Origin: Simmondsia chinensis
Lineage: Eukaryota > Streptophyta > Magnoliopsida > Caryophyllales > Simmondsiaceae
Direction of reading: 5' to 3'
Length of the DNA: 64,000 bases
NCBI GenBank assembly: GCA_018398585.1
Contig: JAGTTD010000024.1
Coordinates: 7,592,071-7,656,070 of the forward strand
Of the stretch, positions 10,440 to 22,216 are shown one piece after another (the stretch's first letter is position 1; every line of letters begins with the position of its first letter). The position numbers and the translations under genes are program-made. The notes beneath the pieces are model-generated. The model was not told where the DNA came from, ran no database searches, and saw nothing but the letters and a program-made list of their open reading frames with translations.

Positions 10440-10900
10440 AGATGCGAGAGAGAGAGTGAGATGGGAGGGATCTGGCCACGGGGATGCCATCCGTGGCGGC
10501 GCGTGATGCCACCTCCGGTGGCGCGGCTCCAGATTCGGCGTCGCCGGACGGAGAACAACCCAAGTGTGGTTAGGTATGGCTGAAAAGAGGGATACGATGA
10601 TGGGGAGAGAGAGAAGATGAACAGTGCACTTGGCCTGATTGCAGTGCGTGGAGGCGCGTGACTCGGCCTCCGGTGGAGCGGCTTCGGCTACGGCGTCGCA
10701 GGAGGATGAATTTCCACTGGGTGGGTGAGGATGACCAAAGAATGTGTAACGCTGTGAGAGGGAGAAGGAGGATGAACAGTGCCGGTGGCCATGTCGGCTG
10801 CGCGTGTTGGCGCGTGGCTAGCACTCTAGTGGTGCGGCTTCGGCTAAGGTGTCGCAGGAGGGAGTACTTCAGCGAAGCAGCGGTATGTTGTCCACTAGCG
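10440..10900 (+). promoter_or_regulatory. Tandem ~155-bp monomers in the LINE leader
   Basis: Three diverged tandem units carry the core GGCGCGTG, then CTCCGGTGG, GCGGCTTCGGCTACGG and GTCGC. The cores start near 10498, 10651 and 10809, a spacing of about 153-158 bp. Each unit also starts with a GAGAGGGAG-like purine stretch and holds GATGAACAGTG or a related word. The block lies at the 5' end of a LINE with a target-site duplication. By analogy with monomer-type L1 promoters it may be the internal promoter. That role is inferred. Confidence 0.6.
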
Positions 10901-11325
10901 GTCTCGTTTGGCTGGTTTTGGGGCCCGAAAGGGGTGTGGGGTGCTGAGTCAGAGACCAGGGGCTGTGCATGGCAGAGCTGCCGCCTGTTAACCACGGTGG
11001 GGTGGCCGTCTTTGGTTTTTAAGAGGGAGATGGGTTATCCCCAGTATTTGTTGAGTGTCTTCAAGGATTTTTGCAGCTGCATGGAACTACCCCAGCTTCC
11101 TGAAGAGGGAGATAATGTTGCATGTAGGCTTTCTACTCCCAGGTGCGTTTTTCTTGTTTGCTTCTCCCTTTTTATTTTTTGGAGCGAGCTTTGGGCTCTT
11201 GTGATTTGCATTGGTTGTGTGGTATGGAGCGAACTTCTGACTCATGGACGCCTTCGGGCAATGCAAAATAGCCTTGGGCTATCTTGTTGGCAGTATGGGC
11301 CAACTCGTATCCTTTTAATGTTATC

Positions 11326-13961
11326 ATGAAGATTCTTGTTTGGAATATTCGAGGTTTAGCCTGAGGGCCAGCCCAATAGGAACTGGAGGGCCTAGTCAAA
11401 AAATTCAGGCCTGATTTGATTGCGATCCTGGAATCGCTTGTGAGTAATCAACCCCTAGAAAGAATACAAGTGAGACTTGGATTTGACCAGAGCCATTACT
11501 CCCCTCCGGTCAACCATGTGGGTGGGCTTTGGCTCTTGTGGAATTCCAACCAGTGTGAGGTAAGCATCCAGTATGGGGACAATAGGATTGCTCATACCAT
11601 AGTAAGAGATAAGGTTGGAAACAAAAATGGCGCGGTGTCCTTTGTTTACGCCCCGGCAAAGGAGCGGGAAAAAGATGCTTTTTGGATCGATCTTTTGGAA
11701 TTTAACACTTGGAATAACCTCCAATGGTGCCTCATAGGTGATTTTAATGAGTTACTGAGCTTGGAAAACAAACTTGGGGGGCCACCGCCCTCTTCTCGGA
11801 GGTTTGCACGCCTTAAGGGTTTGTGCTCCAAATTCGGGCTATCGAAGCTCGCTTGGTCAGGACAAAAATTTACATGGGCAAAATCAATCAATGGAACTTA
11901 ATATTCAGGAAAAGTTGGACAGGGCCTTGGTTTATCATGATTGGAACCTTTGCTTCCCCAAGGCCTTCATGTATAACGGATTCGGCCCGGTATTGGATCA
12001 TTCCCCGATGATCCTATGTACGGACGAAGAGGGTCTTACCAATGCCCCGCCATTCCGTTTCTAAGCGGGATGGGCAAAGTTTAGAGTTACTGAAGGTATT
12101 GTCAGGCGTGCCTGGAGTACAGGTTTAGGGGCTTTAGACTGTTCGAGATTACTCAGAGACTAAAGTTCATTAAAAAAGGTCTCAAGGAAAATAAAGACAT
12201 AACTCTTAGTAGGGTTAAGAACAATGTTGAAAGAAATGAATACAGAATTTGAGAGGTCCAGGACAGACTGGTGGACCGACCTAACGATCCACATCTAAAC
12301 CAAAAATTCAAATGTCTATTCTTGCAGAGGGAAAAACTCTTGTTTTTTAATCATAAGTATTGGGCTAAGTTTTGGCATAAGGAATGGCTTACGAAAGGGG
12401 ATAGGAACTCTAGTTTCTTCCACGCTTCTGTCCTCGCAAAAAGGAGGAGACAAGGCATCATGGAAATTAAAAATGAGCTCGAAATCTCAGTCTTTGAAAA
12501 GAATGAGATCGCAAATATTTTCATCTGGTAATTTAAGACAGGTTTAGGATTGGAAGAAGTAGATCCTCCATCTCCCCTAGCACCTGTGAAAAAGAGAGTA
12601 ACAGTTGAGGACAACAGTCGCCTAATCTCCGAAGTCTCGGACATGGAGGTTAAGGAAGCTGTTTTTAGTACGAACCCAAACAAAACGCCGAGCACGGATG
12701 GTTTTTCTGCGTTCTTCTTCCAGACCTATTGGGGTCTGGTGGGGAAAGATATCTGCAATGCCATCAGAGCCACGCCGGGGGGGGGGACTGCTCCGGGAAG
12801 TAAACATCTTCATAACTTTGATTCCCAAAAATGACTCCCCCCAAACGGTAAACCACTATCGGCCTATCAGCCTATGTAATGTTTTGTATAAAATTATTGC
12901 CAAGCTTCTGGCTAATAGGTTGAAACCAATGCTTGGAAAGGTGGTGTCTCAGTGGCAGGCAGCATTTGTTCCAGGAAGGTCAATCCAGGATAATATCCTA
13001 GTTGCCCATGAAATCATGGCAGCTTTTAAAAGAAAACAGGGGAAATCGGGCCGGATCACAGCTAAACTCGATATGGAAAAGGCTTATGGCAGAATAGAGT
13101 GGCAGTTCCTAGTCGAGGCCTTGAAGAAGTTGAGCTTCAATGAGAAGTGGATCAGTTGGGTTATGGAATGTGTGTCAACAACGTCCTTCTCAGTGCTGGT
13201 TGATGACAAACCCATGGGGTGGTTCTCCTTGTCCCGGGGTCTCCGCCAAGGAGACTCGCTATCTCCGTATCTGTTCATCCCGTGCCTTGAGGTCCTGGCA
13301 ACCAATCTCCAGGAGCTTTGTATGGTGAGGAAAATAGGTATTGGTGTCAGAATAGCAAGAGGAGCTGTGCAAATTCTGGGATTATTCTTTGCTGACGACT
13401 ACCTTCCGTTCTGTGAAGCGAAGGTAGAAGCAGCTAAAAGATTAAATAAGATGATTAGTATTTTTGGTGAGGACTCAGGTCTTTTGGTTAACAGAGCAAA
13501 GTCTTTTGCTGTTTTTTCTACCAATGTAGAGAGACAGCACAGACAGCGGATGAGTGACATCTTGGGGATTCCGAACAGCATCGTGCTGGGAAAATATCTC
13601 GGGTGCAATTTTGGGACTGGAATGTTCCTCTCCCAGGTATCCGGGGATCTGATCTCTCGAATGGAATCGAAAGTCTCGCAATGGAAAGCTGGAAAGCTTT
13701 CCAAAGCAGGACGTGCTACGCTGATTCAGGCTTCAGTTGAAACTATGCCAAGCCACATCATGCAGTGCTTCAGATTGCCAAAGACAGTCTGCAAGCGAGG
13801 AGATAGGATATGTAGACAGTTCTTCTGGAATAAGGATAATAGGAAATGAATTAATCTTGCAGCTTGGAGTAAGGTCTGTAAACCCAGGAGTGCAGGAGGG
13901 CTTGGGCTTCGTAAGATGGAAGCTGTGAACCAAGCTTTCCTTTGCAAATTGGGATGGAGAG
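11326..13961 (+). pseudogene. LINE ORF2, endonuclease and reverse transcriptase (first part)
   Basis: Starts MKILVWNIRGLA at 11326, then stops appear at codon 13 and shortly after. The AP-endonuclease is readable to about 11900 (LIAILES, SFVYAP, GDFNELLS), followed by a frameshift. The linker (12271-12531) and reverse transcriptase (12550-13849) carry NKTPSTDGF, HYRPISLCNV, LANRLKPML, AFVPGRSIQDN, SRGLRQGDSLSPYLF and the FADD active site. In motif A the usual AYDR reads AYGR, a substitution in a conserved Asp. A frame change near 12790 and a stop at 13849 also break it. The text resumes as LAAWSKVCKP and LCKLGWRV up to the solo LTR at 13962. Not functional. Confidence 0.88.
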
Positions 13962-15398
13962 TGACGCCCTTCTTTCTACGTCTATCAAAATTTAATATTT
14001 AACCCTATCTATTAAACACATCTAAATTGAAGTGCAGGGCGAGAGGGTGTCGAACCACAAGGACTAAGAGTACGTAAAATTATTCTATGACTTAAATTGA
14101 TTTGAATAAAATTGAGAGATTTTTGTGTTAATTACTCGAAAGAAAGGAAAATTAAACTAAGGCAATCTACTTCTATGTTGAAAAGTGTATTAAATTGGAA
14201 CCTAAGGTTTCGAATCGATTGTCACACGGGTAGTGGTTTAGACTATAAGCTTCAACCTACTAAGGAGATGTTGTTAGTATCGCGTATTGACCCTATCTAA
14301 TTAAAGCATAGGGAAGATAGGCTTTACCTAGCGTATTGTTAATTATCACGTATTGACCCTATCTAACTAAAGCATAGGGAAGATAGGCTTTAATTAACAA
14401 TTTGGTTAATACTATTACTTGATTAATTAATCCTAAGGCTACATGAACGAAGAATTAATTTATAAATATCAATACCAACGATTAAAAGTTACAAACTCAA
14501 TAATTATATCAATTGAATAAACAATTAAAGCACAATACTTTTAAAGTATTTCTAACAATCAAGCAATTCATGTAACAAACAAATTATCCAGATATTAAAA
14601 GTAATACAAAAAATAAAAAGGCTAAGACTTCATCTAACCCCAAAGAGCAAGTTAGCTTTCCATCATGGATGAATCGGTGAAGGAGAAGTTGAACGAACTC
14701 ATGTTGATCTCCACGCTAATTTCGTTCTCGTTTTAATTTAACGAAAAAAATAAAATAAATAATATAAAAGAAGAAGAGAGAGAGAATTGAAGAGAGAGAG
14801 AGCTGCGGTCAAGAAGAGAAACCAAAAGCTGAGCAAAATTTTTCCAAAACAGAGAACCCCCAAATCTAAATCCAAATCCCCTTTAAATCCTTTTCACAAC
14901 ACCGACCCTTCTTCGTATTCTACAAGCCCTAACAGAGCTGGGCTGAGCTCTGGTGTTGACGGTGCTGGTGGGATGATGCAGAGGACGAAGCTGAGCCTGG
15001 TGGTGGGCTGCTGGTCTCGGGTCGGGAATGTTTGGGTCGTGTGTTGGTGAGCTGGGCTGGAGATGGACTGGAGAAGGCGATGATGGGCTGATATTGATAG
15101 TAATGGGCTTGAGGTTGGAGATGATGGGCTGGGTTGAGGTGATTGGGCTGGTGGTGAACATTAGCCGTTGGTGTCGGGTCGGGACGCAGTGGGCCGAGCT
15201 TATACGTTGTTGTCCCGAATCTTGATTGACTTGATTTGATTGTTTACGCGTCGAATTTGTCTTATTTGCACCAAAATTTGACAATTTCTGGAACTTCAAT
15301 TTCAAACCCGTTAAATATAAAAGTTGCCAAAATGAGTGTAGAACTATAATTAAATAGATACAAAGTAATTAAAAGATGCGTAAATACGAGACGCATCA
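13962..15398 (-). repeat. Solo LTR (gypsy-type) inserted in the LINE ORF2
   Basis: 1437 bp. Plus strand TGACGCCC...GACGCATCA; minus strand starts TGATGCGTCTCG and ends GGGCGTCA. It is flanked by a perfect 5-bp target duplication GAGAG (13957-13961 and 15399-15403). It interrupts ORF2 between GWRV and NEDSLWIKL, which join sensibly once the insert is removed. The minus-strand start TGATGCGT...CGCATCTTTT resembles 5' ends of plant gypsy LTRs. No internal region remains, as expected after LTR-LTR recombination. It resembles the LTR at 2073-3592 in layout (a GGGTGTCGAACC-type block near the plus-strand start). Contains a 65-bp tandem duplication at about 14278-14397. Confidence 0.88.
14278..14397. 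repeat. ~65-bp tandem duplication inside the solo LTR
   Basis: Two adjacent copies share CGTATTGACCCTATCTAA, TAAAGCATAGGGAAGATAGG and CTTTA. They start at about 14281 and 14346. Confidence 0.75.
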
Positions 15399-15403
15399 GA
15401 GAG

Positions 15404-16880
15404 TTCGGATGAATGAAGACAGTTTATGGATCAAGCTATTCAGAGATAAATATCTCAAGGGTAAGTATCTTTTTGAGTACAAGAAGAAGAATTCCGACCC
15501 CTCGGCATGGAAAGGTATCCTGGATACCCGCTCGCTTATGAGGAAAGGCCTTAAGTGGAGGGTGGGTAATGGTGCTCGCATAAATTTCTGGACTGATTGG
15601 TGGGTTTTAAATGGCCCGCTGTTGGAGAATCAAGGGGTGAATGGGGATGGCATTGATATTTCCCTCAAAGTAAAAGACTTCATTATTGATGGGGAATGGA
15701 ATAGAGAGGCTTTGAGCGCTGTTGTGTCTCAAGACATTTTGCATAATATTCTAAGGGTGTCTTTCCCAAAGAAATGGATAGAAGACCATTTGTGCTGGGG
15801 CTTCACGAGTTCGGGGGAATTTTGTGTGAAGTCTGCAAACTGGCTGGCTCATAACTTGAGTTGGGAAGACAAAAACAGTTGGAAATTCAAGTGGATCTGG
15901 AATATGGATATCCATTCAAAGGTGAAAGTCTTCATCTGGCAAGTCTTGAACAATTGTCTGGCCACTGGGGACAAATGAAGAAGCGAATCCCTGACTGGAA
16001 TGATGAGTGTATTTGGTGCTAGGCTAGTATGGAGGGCATATCTCACATTCTCCTAAACTGCCCCTGTGCCAAGGATGTCTGGAAGAATGCAGCTGTTGCC
16101 GGCTGGGGTATGACTGAGCCATCCAATGACAGGATTGAAGATGGACTGAGATCAAGACGGGGATGAAATGATGCAGAAAGTTTTGCGGTTCATTGTTGGG
16201 GTCTTTGGAAGGATAGGAACTCGGCTATCTTTAGGGGTGAGAACTCCCTCCCAGTCCAGACAGTCAATAGGGTCCGGGCTATGTGTCTGGAGTGGGAGTG
16301 TAGGAACAGGCTTGATTTTTTCGATTGCTCCTCCACTAGGGAGGCTACCAAGAGCAAAATTGTGAATACATGGGTTAGCTGGGTCCCCGCGGAAGAGGGT
16401 TGGCGGAAGATGAACTTGGATGGGTCCAGACGTGGGTCTAAAGCTGCTGTTGGATTCATCATCCGAAACCATAGAGGCGAGATCATTGCGAGTGGCTCTA
16501 GAAGACTGGGTAATGCCTCAATCATTGTGGCTGAAGCATTGGCTGCTAGGGATGGAATCTTAGAGATTGTTCAGAGGGGTGGTTCGCGTGTTATTTTGGA
16601 AGGAGATAACCAAGTGGTGATCAGAACCCTTCAGGGCAGGTTTGCTTGCCCCAGTGAGATCCGTGCCATCATGGAGGATATTCAGTTAATTTGTCAAAGT
16701 CTGCAGTTGTTCTCTTTCTCTCATGTGTATAGAGAAGCTAACAGGTCTGCGGACTTTGTGGCAGGTGAGGGCTACAAGCGATCGGATTTCCTAGTCGGAA
16801 ATTTGGATCCTTCTAGCATCCTCATCCTTATTTCCTGTTCTGAAGCTTCAGGCCGCCTCGTGCTTAGAGGGGGGATCTGA
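15404..16880 (+). pseudogene. LINE ORF2, C-terminal part with zf-RVT region and RNase H
   Basis: Continues ORF2 after the solo LTR: NEDSLWIKLFRDKYLKG, then WRVGNGARINFWTDWW, HSKVKVFIWQVLNNCL (the typical zf-RVT region of plant LINEs). A frameshift and stops follow near 15975. The RNase H domain at about 16390-16790 is nearly intact, with the four acidic positions in MNLDGS, AEALAARDG, LEGDNQVV and REANRSADFV. It ends at a TGA at 16878-16880, about 30 bases before the poly(A). Presence of RNase H places the element with plant L1-like LINEs. Confidence 0.86.
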
Positions 16881-16949
16881 AGCTGATCCCTTTGTCTTTA
16901 CCATTCTCCAAAAAAAAAAAAAAAAAAAAAAAGTAAGGTAATTCTAATA

Positions 16950-17850
16950 TGAACCTTTTAAGTTTAAATTAGGTGATGTATGGTTATGGCATTAGAGTTT
17001 TGAAATTGAGGTTCACATGTTGATATTCGGTGGATTTATACTATAACCGAAAAACATATGTTGCAATCCATTGGATTTGAGGAAAAGAATTCTAATCCCA
17101 TAATAGTTGAATTGACCTGAAATCTAAAGTAACCTAACTTGATTCTCTTAAAACCTTAGATGACTTAAAACTGAAACAATTGATATGACCTAAAGTTGAC
17201 ATAAAACTCAAAAGGAACTAACACGAATGATTTGAACCCAAAATAATTTGACATGACATAAGCTCAATCTGAATCAAAATCTGGAACGACCTGACATGAT
17301 TTAGTTCACAAACCCGCAATAATCCTACTTGATTCTAGCCCAACTTGAATGTGATTTAAATTGAGTTGACTTGAACTAAAGTAACCAACCTAATTGACTT
17401 GAAACCTAGGACGATTCAAGCCCAAAAATGACTAGATCTGAATCATTTCTATCCTAAATGTGACCCGACTCAAGATAACCTAATATTTGAAACAACGTAA
17501 CTTGATTGACCCAAATTCAAGACGACTCGAGCTGCAATGGTTCACCATCTCAAACCTAATACATGCTAACCCGAATCCCATAATGACCCAATCAGTTAAC
17601 CTAGAAGTCGAGATGACCTGAGCGTAGAATTATTTGATATGGCCAAAACTCAACATGAGTTGGCCAAAAATGCAAGATGGTTGAACTCGAAATGATCTGA
17701 CCTTTATGGTACCTGAGTTTAGCCAACCCGAGATTTAGAATATAAAACCTGATTGACCTAAAATCCGAGATAACTTGAACTATTATGGAGTTACAATTAC
17801 AATTTGAATTCCTTTGATTATAAAAATGATAAAATTTCAATCTTGACCTC
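16950..17850. repeat. Quasi-repetitive DNA of short TTGAC/AACC words
   Basis: About 0.9 kb made of imperfect 20-30 bp phrases such as ACTTGATT, GACCTGA, CTCAAGATAACC and AACCTAACTTGATT, with no coding frame. Read on the minus strand it resembles 29.56-31.28 kb (GGGTTGAGTCAT, GGTTTGAGCCAT type words). Both blocks carry ACAATT/AATTCC-rich ends. Possibly two copies of one non-autonomous element in opposite orientation; I cannot delimit the ends. Confidence 0.5.
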
Positions 17851-17869
17851 CTCTGCCTCTTAAAATGTT

Positions 17870-19232
17870 GTGGAGAGTACTTGGAAATACCAAGTCAAGT
17901 ATAAAGCTAATGTCTTTATTGAGCACTTCAAAGTTAAACTTGTTGTACAAGGGTTTCACCAAAGAGAAGGTTTTGATTACTTGGAAACCTTCATCCCCAT
18001 TGTCAAACCCACCACTGTTTGGTTATCTTAGGTTTGGCTGTCACATGCTCATGGCTGATTTGTGAATTTGGCGCTAAAAATGCATTCTTAACTGAGGAGG
18101 TTTACACTAAACAATCTAGAGAGTTATCCAAAGTTTTCCAGGCACTATGGTCATGATTCCATTGGTTTAGTTCATCTTTGTATAGTCATATGGGTTTTAT
18201 TGTAGCAAGATTGGTCCCTCTTTGTTCTTACGCATATAATTGACTAGTTTATTGTGTCTCCTGCTTTATATGGACGATACTATCTTGATTGGTAGTAGTT
18301 CTAATCTTTTGCACTCATTTATCATAGCCCTATCCTCACAATTGGCCATGAAAGACCTCAGCCCTATGCACTATTTCCCTGGTATTGGAGCCAAACGTAC
18401 TAAAACGGGCTCTTTCTCACACAACACAATTACACTATTGATCTCCTCCACAAACATAACATGCTTGAGGCAAAGCATGTTCAAAACCTGATCCTAGCTC
18501 GGGAAGAACTATCTATTACTAAGGGAGACTTAATTACGGATCCTTCTGAGTGTCACAGTGAGATAGGAATCCATTTGTACTTGGCCATGACTCACCTTGA
18601 CATATATTATGTTGTTAACCGTGTTTTGCTAGTTCATGCATGTTTCAAGGTCCTCTCATGGTGAAACACATCCTTTGTACCTAAAGCGTACTCCCGACCA
18701 CCGCTTGACTATTAGACCTAACTCGTGCACCATCATAACCGCATTTGTTGATGCTGGCTGAAGTGGTTTTTGAGACATTAGCACTCCATAACTGGCTATG
18801 CTCTTTTCCTAGGACCAAACCTATTCTCCTTGTGTGTCAAGAAGCAATTCATAGTAGCCAAATCCACCGTTGAGTCTAAGTACTAAGCTGTTGCACAAGT
18901 CCTTGAAAATATAATTACATCAGGTATCTTATAAGTGACCTTGGCCTAGGACACATAGGACTTGTTCTTGTATACTGTGACAAAGTTTCTGCCATGTACC
19001 TCTCTACTAACCTATCTTAAATGATTGAAGCAAGCAAGTTGATGTCGACTTTCATTATGTGTTTGAAATGTGATGAAGGGCAATCTCCAGGTTCGGGATA
19101 TGCCAATAAGGCTACAACTAAACGAGTAGCTGATATCTTTACTAAAGAGATATCTACTAACCATTTCTGCTTTCACAAAGTCAATATGCACGTTTGTCGC
19201 TCCCACTGTGCACAAATGCCGGAGGCATATTA
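17870..19232 (+). pseudogene. Decayed Ty1/copia reverse transcriptase and RNase H
   Basis: Multiple frameshifts and stops, but recognisable in order: KVKLVVQGFHQREGFDYLET and FIPIVKPTTV (RT start); LYMDDTILIG (YVDD-type active site with Met) at about 18263; LSPMHYFPGI; HLYLAMTHLDIYYVVN; GYALFLGPNLFS and VAKSTVESKY (RNase H); then TTKRVADIFTKE near 19125. Colinear with the C-terminal half of copia pol. Gag, protease and integrase are absent upstream, where quasi-repetitive DNA takes over. Confidence 0.8.
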
Positions 19233-19495
19233 GGATAATGACCCATCAACTACCTAACAGACTAGATCTACCCTATATTATCCCATCACATACTACGATA
19301 ACAACACATCAGTCACTTGATAGACTAGATGTAACCCATATTATCCCATGATATATTTGTATATTATCCTATCATGTTTGAACCAAGGATAATATTGTAA
19401 TTGTGTAGTAATTTTACACTTTATAAATACAAATGCCAGCAATCCTATTGGATAAGCGTTCCATTATAATTCTTATTTCACAATAAATCATGACA
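19233..19495 (+). repeat. Probable remnant of the copia 3' LTR
   Basis: Follows the copia pol end immediately. It contains three CCCATAATATTATCCYAT-type words, a CTTTATAAATAC TATA-like site (about 19420) and ends near TTATTTCACA. No partner LTR in the window, so the boundaries are guesses. Confidence 0.35.
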
Positions 19496-21635
19496 AGGTT
19501 TCTGTAGGTTCTTTTTTGATAACTTATTACAGAAACCCCTACGGGGCAAAAGGCTAGAGAATAAATGTTAAAGAGTATCCTAGAAGCTAAATTGTTAAGT
19601 GAAGTCTGTAAAATATTTTATATTCTAACATGTATCTTATTTAAATGCTTATTAGGCTTAAAACGTGAATAATCGACACATTTATTTCGTATCTTGTGTT
19701 AAAATTATATAATATAAATAGTGAAGGTTAATTAGGATTTTGACTCGAAACATTTTTGGTTAAGGTAGCTCTAATACTATATTAAAGAATCACAATCTCA
19801 AAAGCTTTGGTGGAGGTATAGAAATGATTTTATACTCTAATATATCATGTGTTATTTTGTAACTAGAACCAGTGCAGATATACATTTGGCATATTAGTAT
19901 ACATAGACCCTGCAACTTTGCTATTTGACGTTTGAAAATATACATTATATCAGTGTAGAAAATTTAGGTAACTTACATATATAAAAATAGATGAACCTGC
20001 CGCATGGCTAGAATCTTGGTCTAATAGTTACCAAGCCTTACTACCATAAATTTTTAATTTGTATATTTATTAGATACACTTATACATAGATAGGGTTTGA
20101 CTCTTCTAAAAGGTTGAGAGATGAGAGGGTGAAATCTGAACCACACTTTAGTTAAAGAGAGGGAAGGGGATGATGCAATGTTAGGTGAAATGAAGATGAT
20201 GTTAGTAACTAAATGAGTAGTCTAGAATCAATCCTCTGACTCACCCCTTCATTAGAGTCATATGACTTATATATATACATGTATATATATATAATATATG
20301 TTATGTGGGAGTGTTCAAAAAAAAAAAAAAAGAAAATACGTATGTATGTGTGTGTTCATGTAGTTCTAATTTTAGTTGTATCAATTTACTTTTCGTGTAT
20401 TTTATGTTATGTCAATTTAATCCTACGATGAGATTGAGGGACTCAAGTATCCATTAAGTCACAAAAGTGGGAAAAAATTGATTAGTTGATCACACAATAC
20501 AAATTTTCATTTATGTGAATTTGAAATGCTAAAATTCATCACACAAGGCCCCCCGGGGGGCGGGGCGGGGGGTGGGGGTGGGGGTTGTGAATCCAACGGG
20601 AGTAATCAAATTTTATAAATGTATAAGATTTTCTTTTTGAACAATCATGAATATTTTCACTAAATTTTTGATAATGAAGACCGATATTACATTTGCAATC
20701 CTTTACTAATTGTATTGCAACATCTACAATCTTTTACTGATTAAGTTTGTTAGTGTTTTTTTTTAATTTGGTGATGAGCTTTATCATTCTTATTTACTTA
20801 AAGTGATCAACATGGGATTTTGTTTGAAGTTAAGTGATAGAATATTTTCAAATTTGTAATTGGGTGATCAAGAATTTTCCAAATTTGTACTTGGGCAACC
20901 AATTTGTCCACTAAATGAGATTTCTATAGTAGTTGGGTAATTGAATCTTCAAAATTTGATTTAGATGACCAACTTGTTCATTTTTGCCCACTTGGGTCAC
21001 AGATGGGGACTTAAAATTGAAGTTAAGTTAATGATATAATTTTTAACTACTTGGTCATGTCAGGTATAATTGACCGAATACAAACCCGACCATTGACCCA
21101 ATCTAACGCCAACCATATCCCGACTATTAAAATTTTCATTGCTAATTTGTCATCAAATTTATTCTATAGGATTAAATTGATGTAGTGAATTAACTACAAG
21201 AACTTATTACGAAAATCCTATATTTATTTATACTTCTTATGTTTTTATTATAAATATGAACCCCGCATCATTGAAGTCTTGTATCCACCATTTACTAGAC
21301 CCCCTAAAATCCTCAATAGAACACAAATCAAGAATAGTAACTCACTGATTTTGCTGCATAAATTTACATTTTGCAGTACAATAGACTACATACAAAGAAG
21401 TTACATGAAATCATGAGCTAGTTATTTGCATTTGTCTATATGGTCCATACCCTTCACAAGGCAGTAACGGATTATTTAGCTCTTACAGTAGGGATTTAGA
21501 GTCATTACTTATTACCATAATATACATAATTAGCTCCAAGCCCGAGCACAGTGGAAGCAGTAATGGATTATATGTCGACGAGCCATTTTCGAGATCGGTT
21601 CTCGATTCAATACAAGATGATAAAGAAGACCAGAA
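19496..21635. other. Intergenic AT-rich DNA, no gene recognised
   Basis: No coding or RNA signal found. Holds an AT microsatellite (about 20270-20300), an A15 run (about 20318-20332) and a strong G-run cluster at 20555-20584. The segment from about 21300 is probably the 3' UTR or flank of the minus-strand bHLH gene. Confidence 0.5.
20549..20585 (+). other. G-run cluster, potential G-quadruplex
   Basis: A C6G6 palindrome is followed by runs of 6, 4, 6, 5 and 5 G separated by single C or T (20555-20584). This meets the usual four-run quadruplex pattern with one-base loops. The C6 in front could compete by forming a hairpin. Confidence 0.7.
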
Positions 21636-21761
21636 CTATGATGGGGAGGGGGAGTTGGTGGGTGCCCAAATGTCTGCGCCGTTGCTTCCAGGCAATTTAC
21701 TAGTGAAGGATACTGGCACCAAGCACAGGCCTCTGCTCCTTATGCTGTTGTGTCCTGTGCC
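21636..21761 (-). CDS. bHLH transcription factor, last exon
   Basis: Begins after a minus-strand acceptor (ATGTCACAG|GGCACA) in phase 0 and ends with TAG at 21636-21638, giving 41 residues. The RSRGLCLVPVSFTSKL and NGADIWAPTN tail is characteristic of the plant bHLH subfamily that includes bHLH68/112/123-type proteins, which bind E-box DNA as dimers in the nucleus. Splicing from 22217 is in phase, but the usual linker after helix 2 (typically VLSTPYM...) is absent and no exon for it is visible in the 455-bp intron. The gene is either unusual here or damaged. Confidence 0.78.
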   Translation of the reverse strand, partial: GTGHNSIRSRGLCLVPVSFTSKLPGSNGADIWAPTNSPSPS

Positions 21762-22216
21762 CTGTGACATAAGTGTCCGAAACCCGAAACAAATGGTTGT
21801 TATTTAGGCTCCGTTTGTTTTGATAGAAAGCGTTTTCTATCTCAATTATGTTGTTTCTTTATATAATTTTATAGCAACACTGACAAATACGGGAAATCTT
21901 TTCTTTATTGAAATATTACGACCTTTATTGTTCCTTTTTTCTAACATGTTGCTCTTTCCAGATACTTTTACCTTTTTAAACTAGTTGTTACATGATTAGT
22001 TGTACACAATAATATTTTTATTATAATCTATGTAATGCATTTTGTATTACTTTTTTATATTTATTTAAATATATTCTCATTTAAAAAAATATCAAAAAAA
22101 AGAAAAATTAATGATGGTCCGACCCATCATATTACATATACACACACCCTCTTTTCATAACCACAACCGCAAACTGGATTTGATTCATGAACAGAATCAA
22201 AACGAGGAGGACAAAC
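21762..22216 (-). other. Intron of the bHLH gene
   Basis: A 455-bp intron by the splice sites used here. It contains a GGCTCCGTTTGTTTTGATAG word at about 21807 (minus strand end unclear), of the kind found at termini of many plant non-autonomous DNA transposons, so an insertion may have displaced a small exon. Confidence 0.45.

Larger units (their letters stand above)
10409..16929 (+). mobile_element. L1-type LINE, full span with target-site duplication
   Basis: The boundaries are set by a 15-bp duplication differing at one base: AAAGTAAAGTAATTC at 10394-10408 and AAAGTAAGGTAATTC at 16930-16944. The right copy directly follows the poly(A) tail (16911-16929). Order: a 900-bp GC-rich leader with about three tandem monomers (10440-10900), ORF2 with endonuclease, reverse transcriptase, zf-RVT-like region and RNase H, then poly(A). 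A 1437-bp solo LTR (13962-15398) interrupts ORF2, so the LINE itself is about 5.1 kb. No ORF1 (RNA-binding Gag-like protein) can be found before ORF2. Confidence 0.88.

Noticed and set aside
10658..11329. Protein-coding gene from a 223-codon open frame
   Set aside because: It covers the tandem GC-rich monomers of the LINE leader, has Arg-rich low-complexity sequence and no recognisable motif.
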